From: Dipteris shenzhenensis
Lineage: Eukaryota; Polypodiophyta; Polypodiopsida; Gleicheniales
Reading direction: 5' to 3' (one strand)
Assembly: GCA_047967505.1 (NCBI GenBank)
Contig: CM106538.1
DNA length: 64,000 nt
Made by a program: the position numbers and the translations under genes. This document shows, one piece after another, positions 57,493 through 64,000 of this stretch (positions within the stretch are counted from its first letter, which is position 1; each line of letters begins with the position of its first letter). The notes beneath the pieces are model-generated. The model saw only the letters and a list, made by a program, of their open reading frames with translations, ran no database searches and was not told where the DNA came from.

Positions 57493-57651
57493 TGTGGGGG
57501 TTAAAGGCCACTTTACCTTAACCCCGGTTATGTACAATACTCAAACGCATATACATATGGATGAAATAGAAGATTAGGGTGTTTGCACCCACCAAAAACT
57601 TGTGTCTCTCAAGCTCCCTCTCTCCCTCTCAACTTTCGTTGTGTGCTCACA
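57493..57651 (+). repeat. Copia 3' LTR
   Basis: 159 bp; 8 bp longer than the 5' LTR through an extra TCTCCCTC. Preceded by the polypurine tract (57482-57491) and followed by ATTTT. Confidence 0.93.
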
Positions 57652-57684
57652 ATTTTTGTGTAGATAAGTGCACACACACACACA

Positions 57685-57757
57685 CCGTTGAAGTAGATCA
57701 TGAAGCCCAATCACCGATTACCTTGCATTCGGCAATTGTACTCTGTGGATGTTAACA
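57685..57757 (-). repeat. 3' LTR start of the gypsy-type element
   Basis: Matches 63675-63594 with a 10-bp indel and a few changes (CCACAGA...CGAATGCAAGGTAATC). The purine-rich AAGAAGGAGGG lies immediately upstream on the minus strand. Confidence 0.8.
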
Positions 57758-57889
57758 TGCCCTCCTTCTTGTTGTTGATCTGCCCCCTTGAGTCAGCACT
57801 AGCGGAGTTGTGTGGTGAGGACCGTTTGTAGGACTGCATAGCGGTCTAGCTATCATGGAGCGAGGCGAGTGAGGTAGAGCGATACTTCC

Positions 57890-58480
57890 AAAAAAAAGGT
57901 GGCGTGCATATCCTCGTACATGCGGATGTCATGTCCATGGAGATTGCGGATGCGGAGGTAGAGGTGGAGGCCTTGGAATTGCGTAGAACCAATGTCAGTA
58001 TTGAAGACAATGTGGTTGTTCAAATTGTGGAGGTGGTTGTTGATGGGGCAACTGTGGGCACGGAGATCGTGGAGGAGTAAGAAGAGGAGGCGGTTGAAGT
58101 GGACCGTTGCTATGACGGTAGGATCTAGAACTAAGCCGTATGTGTTGTTGAATGACTCGAGGCGAAAGCAAAATCCCTCCTAAGTCATATCTTTAGGAAA
58201 GTTGTACAACATATTGGGGTCCTTCTACTAGAGTTCTTTGAATTCGGCCCAAGTCCATTGTCGTTCAATTGGCATTTCAATTGGCATATATAGGAGGTGA
58301 ATTCTGTGATCAACGTGGACAATGCAGTAGTATCGCCAAAATTTCTCTAGCTTCAAGAAGGGGAGTCACCATCATAGCTGTAGACCAGCATCTGCATCGA
58401 TCGTTGAGACTGGAGCGTCGGGGGCGAGGCTGTATCCTCCTCTTGGGTGCGTGCATCGCTAGTTGTTGAAGGATTGCGTG
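57890..58480 (-). pseudogene. Protein-like remnant at the 3' end of the gypsy element
   Basis: One minus-strand frame is protein-like with only three stops: EKFWRYYCIVHVDHRIHLLY, then MPIEMPIERQWTWAEFKEL, then DPNMLYNFPKDM and FCFRLESFNNTYGLVLDPT. No match to RT, integrase or protease by eye. It may be a further ORF of the element or a gag C-terminal extension. Confidence 0.4.
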
Positions 58481-58505
58481 ATGAATTGTGTGAGGGGGCG
58501 CACCT

Positions 58506-59230
58506 CTAGGATTTCGTATAGATGGAGGTGGGAGCCATCAAGTTGGCGCTTTCAATGATGCATAAGCACACTGTCTGGCAGCTCCTGAAATGACTGCAAG
58601 TTGGGGTGCCATTAGACATCTTCAGGGGGGGAAGCAAGAGGAGTTGGTGGAGCTTCATGATCTGGAATTGGCATGGGCTCCGTCTTTGCTTCACCCATTG
58701 GTGTTGTTGCTTCGACTTCCTGTACAAAATTGGCTACCCTGAGCAACGTGTTGAAGGCTGCATCAGGAAAGTCGACTGAAGCTGTAGAGGAGATGGATGG
58801 GGAGGTCCCGTGTTGTGATGTGGTGGTGTTAGAGGCTGGTCAAAGCCATCACCTACCTGAATGGCCTTCTTGGACCGAGTTAGGGGGTGTGGAGGGATCT
58901 CGGAGCCGAGCGACAGGGACCCTTTATCCTTCCTTGCGAGCTTCCTCATTGCCTTGCCTAATGCCTTGGCTTGCATCCTTGTGATGACTTATAGGGGCAC
59001 TGTGGCCACCTGGCCTTGTTCGATGCTAAGCGGATTAAGGCTGGTAATCTTTGGTGGGATGATTGGGATTGTCGGTCTCCTCGTGGGACAGTCCTGGAAA
59101 AGATACTCGGTCCCACACCCTGCACACAAGGGTGTGGGGTTGGTCGTGGTTGGAGCGGCGAGGTACGATCCCTGTATGGACAGTCCTTCAAGAAATGTGG
59201 CCCCTGGCATTTGAAGGAGGAAACTGAAGG
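58506..59230 (-). pseudogene. Gag zinc-knuckle segment of the gypsy element
   Basis: Reading leftward: KCQGPHFLKDCPY (59190-59150), then in the next frame CAGCGTEYLFQDCP, PPKITSLNPLSIEQGQVATV and ITRMQAKALGKAMRKLARKD. The same order occurs at 20990-21290 on the plus strand. A frameshift separates the first and second knuckle. A Pro/Gln-rich tail follows to 58506. Confidence 0.6.
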
Positions 59231-60192
59231 GTTTGAAGTACCTCAGTAGGGGCATTCACTTGCTCTTTTGGGACCCTAGTAGGTGTAACATTGGAGTGGG
59301 GGTCTCCGAGCGATTGCGTTGACAACACATCGTATATAAAGTTTGTACAAGACTCCAAGGAGCTGCCCCAAAAGTTCTTCCTTAGATTCATTAAGAGATC
59401 TCGCTCTGCATGTTGGCAACACCTACTCCCATAACAATCGATGGAAGAATTCTGCTGCACCGAATCTAGTGACATTTTGTACATTGCTGTTGGAGGCTCT
59501 CTTTGTTTAGGCACCTTGTTAATGAAAGTGTACCTTCTTTTCTTTGATGTTGGATCATCCCTTTTCAACATTTGATCATTGACCAACTCATCTATACTAG
59601 CAACGTGGTCCATGGGCACATATTGTTGCAATGGGCTTCCTTCAAGTAAGGTAATCTGCTTGATGGGCCACTTTACTAGGCTGAGAGAGCCGACATCTTG
59701 CATAGAAGACCCTGAGTCACTTCCTCTAATTTGTTCTTTCTTTTCAATACCCACACCAATGCAATCATTACCCAATAGGTCAAAGTTTATAGAGTCTCCC
59801 GGGAAAACATATAAGATCACACCTTCCCCCACGGTCTTTGTTTTGCTCTCATCCCATAAGACAACCTTTTTCTCTTTCCAAGATTCACGAATGAAATTGT
59901 CAGTTTCTAATGAAGAAACTGGCATTGCCTCAACATAAGGTCGCTCAGGCTCACTTGGTGCAGCTTCTTCAGTTACCACATCATCTAAAGAATCACCAAC
60001 ATGTTTTAGAGAGCCCTTAGGCCACTTGACAATGCTCCAAATTGCCTCACCAACAAGCACTGCAGAGCGGTCTAGAATATGGGGAACTGTTAATCCTTTG
60101 GTGGGAGGTAGTGGCTCAGCGTGCCACTTCCCTCCTCGTAGGGGTAGTAATAGTGAGGTTTGTGATCTGGATCCGCGACTCCTCCCAATCAT
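59188..60192 (-). CDS. Intact 334-codon ORF of unknown function inside a gypsy element
   Basis: Uninterrupted from ATG at 60192 to a stop at 59188. The first 45 residues are Arg/Ser/Pro-rich and may be read-in from another frame; from about residue 45 the composition is globular. Visible features: ESWKEKKVVLWDES near residue 105, PLQQYVPMDHVASIDELV near 190, and a Cys/His cluster DCYGSRCCQHAERDLLMNLR with FWGSSLESCTNFIYDV (about 250-295). CxxxxCCxxH followed by R..FW...S.E....Y.YDV resembles the Cys-rich leader found before some plant transposases and retroelement-linked ORFs, but I cannot name the family. It separates two parts of a gag that are themselves broken, while this ORF has no stop. 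It could be captured host sequence, an extra element ORF, or a host exon interrupted by the element. Confidence 0.5.
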   Translation of the reverse strand: MIGRSRGSRSQTSLLLPLRGGKWHAEPLPPTKGLTVPHILDRSAVLVGEAIWSIVKWPKGSLKHVGDSLDDVVTEEAAPSEPERPYVEAMPVSSLETDNFIRESWKEKKVVLWDESKTKTVGEGVILYVFPGDSINFDLLGNDCIGVGIEKKEQIRGSDSGSSMQDVGSLSLVKWPIKQITLLEGSPLQQYVPMDHVASIDELVNDQMLKRDDPTSKKRRYTFINKVPKQREPPTAMYKMSLDSVQQNSSIDCYGSRCCQHAERDLLMNLRKNFWGSSLESCTNFIYDVLSTQSLGDPHSNVTPTRVPKEQVNAPTEVLQTLQFPPSNARGHIS

Positions 60193-60429
60193 TGGGCACT
60201 TCCTCTACCAACACCTAATTGACTGGGGTTACACGAGGTAGTGGGGGTTGCAGGCCCAATATGGGTGGCGATAACGGAGGTGGCTGAGTTCTGTACTAGC
60301 TAAAATTGGTCACAGGAACACCCCGTGTGATCAGGGGGTTAGGCAGGGCCGTTAGGGCCAATGGGGGTCTCATTTGATACATGGGTTGGGGAAGGAACCT
60401 CGAAAATCAACATGGGGAGGTATCATGGT

Positions 60430-60570
60430 TTGCCCACCTATGGCAGTATGTGCAGTAGAGTGCCGGCCTTTCCCTTAGGTGTGAAAACCCATTAGAGGGG
60501 TGGTTGCCATTGCATACCCCACACCAAACGTTGTCTCTCTGTGGAAACAAGTGGGGGTTACTCGGTGCCT
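60430..60570 (-). pseudogene. Zinc-finger-like segment of the gypsy gag
   Basis: One minus-strand frame reads NVWCGVCNGNHPSNGFSHLR followed by ALYCTYCHRWANHDT: two CxxC pairs with downstream His, a pattern like repeated gag knuckles. It lies downstream of the gag core in the right order, in a different frame. Confidence 0.55.
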
Positions 60571-60889
60571 CCTTGGAGGTTCTTGTCCTCCACTGTTAGC
60601 CTAGCAGATGTAGCAGATTGGAGGCCAGCTCACTCATATCCAAGCCCTTGGGCTCGTTGGTCTCCTTCTTGATTGTTTCTACACTCGAAGACCTAACCAA
60701 TGGGGCTATTTTTTAGGGATCCGAGGTTTTATCCGAATTCACCTTGTCCATCATGTTGTCACATATGCGGATGGCCACATTACTGCATAGATCGAAGGAG
60801 GTAGGATTCGTCACCAATTAGGTGGTCGTGCAGTTTCGGGTCTGCTAACTTGATGAGGAAGTAGGGCAACAGTCGTTCATTGCTCATCC

Positions 60890-61391
60890 ACTTTTACGGT
60901 TCACAGCGAGCATTGAGGTGTTTGATCTTGGCAATGTAATCCCTTAGGGATTCTTTATCGTTCTCCTTTACCCCATACAATTGATTAATTTGGCTCCAAT
61001 TATGGCCGCTGGGGGCGAACCCCACAATGAAGGCCTTTCTTAATGTCTCCCAGTTGATTTTCTCTTCTCGGGTGAGAGCTCTATACCATTGGCCTGCTTT
61101 GCCATCCAAGCTGAGACCATATGCATTGGCCATTTCTAGGTCTTCGAGAGCACCAAAAGCTCTCCGTCTTGTCGGAGCTAGATAGATCTTCCCCATGTGG
61201 AGTGATTTGTCCAAGCTCTCCGTCTTGTCGGAGCTAGATAGATCTTCCTGTCGAGGGCCTATTAACGCGTGGGGGCTAGGAATTGTGCTTCCAGATTCCC
61301 AGCTAGGGCATAGGGTAGGATGAGCATAGCTCGAAGCACTATCTTTCGGCATGGGATCCTTGGGCGAAATTCTCTCGGACCTCAAGTGCAT
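60890..61391 (-). pseudogene. Gypsy gag core
   Basis: A 165-codon frame from ATG at 61391. It has an N-terminal Ser/Pro-rich part, then the retrotransposon gag core: LSLDGKAGQWYRALTREEKI, NWETLRKAFIVGF, QINQLYGVKENDKESLRDYI, KIKHLNARCEP. One TAA follows, after which the frame continues KWMSNERLLPYFLIKL. A 55-bp tandem duplication (61158-61248) lies in its N-terminal part. Confidence 0.8.
61158..61248. repeat. 55-bp tandem duplication within gag
   Basis: AGCTCTCCGTCTTGTCGGAG CTAGATAGATCTTCC occurs at 61159-61193 and 61214-61248. The offset is not a multiple of three, so it shifts the gag frame. Confidence 0.9.
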
Positions 61392-61494
61392 GTGGGAGAC
61401 CTCTAACTAGGCACACTCAGGCTGAACTGAGGTTTTGGATTTTCTTTAATTCTTAGGCTACCCCAGAGGTATCCCAATGGTCGTGGGGATAGCT

Positions 61495-61975
61495 CTATGG
61501 CGACGATCATAGGGGTAGGATAATGCATCGGATAGCGGGATACTCGTATAGCGATGGGCAGTGGAGTAGGTGTATCGCGACGATTGACAGAATAAATCTT
61601 GCCATGTCTTTGACGGGATAAGACGCAAGTGGTATCCTTGTGGGCGTAGGTATAAGGTTAAGACAATGGACGACAGAATACTGATCAACGCGTCGGTCGG
61701 TGGTATATTTATGGCGACGGGCATGGAGATTGAAAATAGCAATGGGCGACGTGATAGGCTTATCGCGATGATCGACAAAATAAATATAGCAACAGGCGAT
61801 AGAGTAGGCATATCGCGATGATCGACGGAGTAAAAATAGCAACGTGCAGAGGAGTAGGCGTATCACGATGATCGGCGAGAGACGGATATGACCACGGGTG
61901 TGGGGGTGGGCCCACCGTGCTGACAGTGGAATAGCAAGATGGCAACGGTCGGCGGAATAGCTCTAAGGCCACGGG
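61495..61975. repeat. 50-bp CpG-containing minisatellite
   Basis: Best units (about 61774-61823 and 61824-61873) are exactly 50 bp: CGATGATCGAC..A.TAAA.ATAGCAAC then G.AGAG.AGTAGGC.TATC. More diverged units extend to both sides, and a related GACGGGATAG/TAAC pattern continues to about 62165. It sits in the 5' leader of the gypsy element, between PBS and gag. Contains the near-palindrome TATCGCGATGATCG. Confidence 0.85.
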
Positions 61976-62665
61976 TCAACTGCTGTCAGGTCGACGGGAT
62001 AGTTAACTCTAACACACATTGAATCAAGGCACTGGTTAGGCTGCGCAGAGGTTAAGTCGGAGGGATACGACTAACACACCTGGTCAACGTGGTTTGACCG
62101 ATGGGATACAGCTAACGCACCAGTCGACGGGATAGCTCTATGGCGCTGACTCGTGGGGATAGTGGAACACTATGTCACCGATTGGTTTTTGTGGATTTTT
62201 AAGAGATTTTGAGTTTCTGTTCTGGTTTTGTTGTGCTAGGGGGGTGCTACACTACCTAGTCTACCTACACAATGAAAAAAACTTGAAGGAAAAACAATTC
62301 TTGCAAGCCAAAATGCAAGATTTCTTGAGGGGTGAGTTCTCGAACACAAAACAACATCGAAATTCAGCAAGAATCACATCTTTGTTGTTTTTTTATGTGT
62401 TTGGACATCACACACTCCTTAGCAATCTCACAAACTAAGTTCCTATCAACTCAAAACACTAAAAAGCATCAAGAACAAGCTTCAAATGCTCCAAAATGAC
62501 TTTCCAACAAAAAATGGCAGCTTTCCTAACTTTTCTATCCAAACTCTCACTTCTTAACCCTCTCCTCTCCTACAACTCCACTAACAAAGCTCCAAGTTAA
62601 GCTTGAAGCCTTGTGCAATGGGTAATAACAAAGGAAGACAAGTGCAATGCAAAAGCATACCTTTT

Positions 62666-62683
62666 ATCCCCGGCAACGGCGCT
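62666..62683 (-). other. Gypsy primer-binding site
   Basis: AGCGCCGTTGCCGGGGAT on the minus strand, five bases after the LTR end CACACA; one base from the common plant TGGCGCCGTTGCCGGGGA form. Confidence 0.85.
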
Positions 62684-62688
62684 AAAAA

Positions 62689-63675
62689 TGTGTGAGTCTC
62701 AACGATGAGTCATTGGTCATGGGGATGTTGAAGAGATGCTGATGGAGCCTCCACTCCAAGCTACTCTTTGTGAGAGCAACGCAAGGCATGAGCCATCGAC
62801 AAGTGTCACTCATGCAGCCTCCGAATTGTTGCAATGTGTTTCCATGAGAGAAAGAGGGAAGGGGGAGAGGGGAGAAGAGAGGGGAGAAGGGAGGGAGAAG
62901 TAGAGGAAAGAGGAGAGTGAAGGGGGATGGAGTGGCAAACACAAGGGTACTACAATGGAAACAAGAGAACACCCAAAACACTCTCTTGGAAGAGAAGAGG
63001 GAGCTTGTATTCAAACTTGTGCAAATAACAATGAAGACCAAAGTCAACAGTTTGGCCTTTTATACTTGTCACCTTTTGAAAGGAGGGCCAACCCATTTCC
63101 TTTTAGCACTCTCCTTCTCTTTACAACCAAAGGCTCTTGGGCCCGTAGAGTGCCAAGGCATATTGCTATTCTTTCCATCTCTCCCTACTAGCGGAAATAG
63201 CGCTTGTGTTAACCATATTAGAGCGCTTGGGACAAGCCTAGCATTAGGAGGTGTTCCTAACCAGCTCCCAAATAGCGCTTGAGTTAGCCTCGCACCTCCA
63301 AGGCTTAGGCAATTTGGGGCTCAAACTCCTTGAGTGCCCTCACACCTTAAGTCATTTGGGGTTTGAAACCCGTGCATGAGATTTAAAACCTAGAGTGGCA
63401 AGCCTTAACTTCCACGAGACACACAATAGCAGCTTGCAGCTGGAACATATAACCTGTGCACATTGCTTGGATGCTTTGGCCTTGGGATATTTGGGGATCA
63501 AACTCCCTGAGTTTGTGCTATACTCCTTCCATGTGCACGTTGCCTGCAATCATTGGCCTTGGGGTATTTGGGGATCAAACTCCCTGAGCTTGTCCGTTGA
63601 AGTAGGTCATGAAGCCTAATCACCTCCAATCACTGATTACCTTGCATTCGACGATTGTATCTGTGGATGTTTACA
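62689..63675 (-). repeat. 5' LTR of the gypsy-type element
   Basis: About 987 bp, TG...CA. Contains two copies of TTGG.ATTTGGGGATCAAACT CCCTGAG (63482-63512 and 63559-63589) and a G/A-rich stretch at 62850-62935. The small frames within it are not genes. The left boundary is set by the PBS and the right one by matching the 3' LTR start. Confidence 0.72.
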
Positions 63676-63689
63676 CAAGGAGATACATT

Positions 63690-64000
63690 TTTCTTGGTTT
63701 AGAATTAACTACAACCCCTGCTAAAATAGAACCAATGCAATGTTGCACAGGGAAACACATTTTCCTTTATTTATATTTAACTTTAAAATCAAGGAAAATG
63801 TGTTTGCTTCATTTAGGACTAGCATTTAAAGGAAGAGGAATGTTTAACTTTGTGCAACCACCACACTAACATTAAATTAGCATGGCCGTTGTGACAAAAT
63901 ACATCTTCCTTGGTTTAGGATTACAACCCGCACTAAAATAGAATGAATGTGGTGGTTGCACAAGGAAATACATTTTTGTTCATGTAGGGGTAGCTTTTAA
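63690..64000. repeat. Palindromic, partly tandem MITE-like repeat (runs off the window)
   Basis: Two perfect inverted repeats: AAACACATTTTCCTT (63753-63767) with AAGGAAAATGTGTTT (63791-63805), and TTGTGCAACCACCACA (63850-63865) with TGTGGTGGTTGCACAA (63948-63963). In addition, TTGGTTTAG.ATTA...CTAAAATAGAA followed by GTTGCACA.GGAAA.ACATTTT is present twice (63693-63765 and 63910-63975) in direct orientation. Looks like nested miniature inverted-repeat elements. Confidence 0.7.

Larger units (their letters stand above)
51687..57651 (+). mobile_element. Structurally complete Ty1/copia retrotransposon
   Basis: 5' LTR 51687-51838, 3' LTR 57493-57651, both TGTGGGGG...GCTCACA. The target duplication ATTTT is perfect (51682-51686 and 57652-57656). 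PBS TGGTATCAGAGC at 51841-51852 and a polypurine tract AAGTGGGAGG just before 57493. Gene order gag, protease, integrase, RT, RNase H is that of copia. By eye the LTRs differ at about eight positions plus two small indels, so the insertion is not very recent. Coding is broken by roughly ten stops and at least three frameshifts, so it is non-autonomous. The right end lies in the truncated 3' LTR region of a gypsy element. Confidence 0.95.
57657..63675 (-). mobile_element. Gypsy-type element with gag but no recognisable reverse transcriptase
   Basis: On the minus strand: 5' LTR 63675-62689 (TGTAAACATCC ... CACACA), PBS AGCGCCGTTGCCGGGGAT at 62683-62666 (the type widespread in plant gypsy elements), a leader with a 50-bp minisatellite, gag 61391-60700, zinc-knuckle segments, a 334-codon ORF, more gag-like sequence, then a purine tract (57771-57761) and the start of the 3' LTR (TGTTAACATCC at 57757). 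The 3' LTR can be followed for only about 75 bp (to 57685), so the element is 3' truncated next to the copia insertion. No protease active site, RT YxDD or integrase DDE was found, so it is a gag-bearing non-autonomous element or an internally deleted one. Confidence 0.75.

Noticed and set aside
62682-63282. 121-codon frames on both strands in the gypsy LTR
   Set aside because: Located between LTR ends, low-complexity Ser/Pro/Leu composition, no domain.

Overview
The window looks like nuclear DNA from a land plant, most likely a fern or another seedless vascular plant. The evidence is a long intronless PLS-class PPR gene, a plastid-type redoxin gene split into nine GT-AG exons, and a dense, nested load of Ty1/copia, Ty3/gypsy and LINE retrotransposons. 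The fern assignment is inferred from the style of the PPR and LINE proteins and is not proven. Three host genes can be supported, all on the minus strand. (1) A chloroplast-targeted family-2 glycosyltransferase: only exon 1 is visible (1084-1867), and the gene probably continues beyond the left edge. (2) A 246-residue chloroplast redoxin with a CNHC active site, assembled from nine exons between 39035 and 31129; all eight introns are GT-AG and every phase agrees. (3) An 811-residue PPR protein (46192-48627) whose reading frame stops inside the E2 motif, with a decayed DYW deaminase domain still readable downstream to about 45640.

Layout. 1-2000: glycosyltransferase exon. 2000-5700: gypsy and LINE debris. 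5700-14840: at least three copies, in both orientations, of one gypsy family. The best copy (14833 down to 10440) has a 5' LTR, a gag fused in frame to reverse transcriptase, a second (archaeal-type) RNase H, a polypurine tract and a truncated 3' LTR. 14840-18400: gag remnants of other elements. 18400-20700: simple and low-complexity DNA, including a 420-bp CTAA/TTAG-rich tract, a polypurine minisatellite and a 13-bp minisatellite. 20800-22540: zinc-knuckle gag remnant. 22540-25600: AT-rich, no genes seen. 25850-30270: LINE fragments, one with its endonuclease split by a 1.44-kb copia-derived insertion that has a near-perfect target-site duplication. 31129-39035: redoxin gene, whose 5.4-kb intron 2 holds a decayed copia and several tandem duplications. 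39090-41065: L1-type LINE with an inverted 5' end (twin-priming pattern), ending very close to the redoxin start codon. 45640-48627: PPR gene and its dead DYW tail. 49440-50220: another L1 fragment. 51687-57651: structurally complete copia element with two LTRs, PBS, PPT and a perfect 5-bp duplication, but with broken coding. 57657-63675: gypsy element with LTR, PBS, gag and PPT but no recognisable reverse transcriptase, carrying an intact 334-codon ORF of unknown role. 63690-64000: palindromic repeat.

The genes do not form operons or a pathway. The two organelle-related genes (redoxin, PPR) and the glycosyltransferase are separate host loci among transposons. Apart from the redoxin, PPR and glycosyltransferase exons, almost every protein-like signal is transposon-derived and interrupted by stops or frameshifts. 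All domain calls were made by eye from motifs; no database search was possible.
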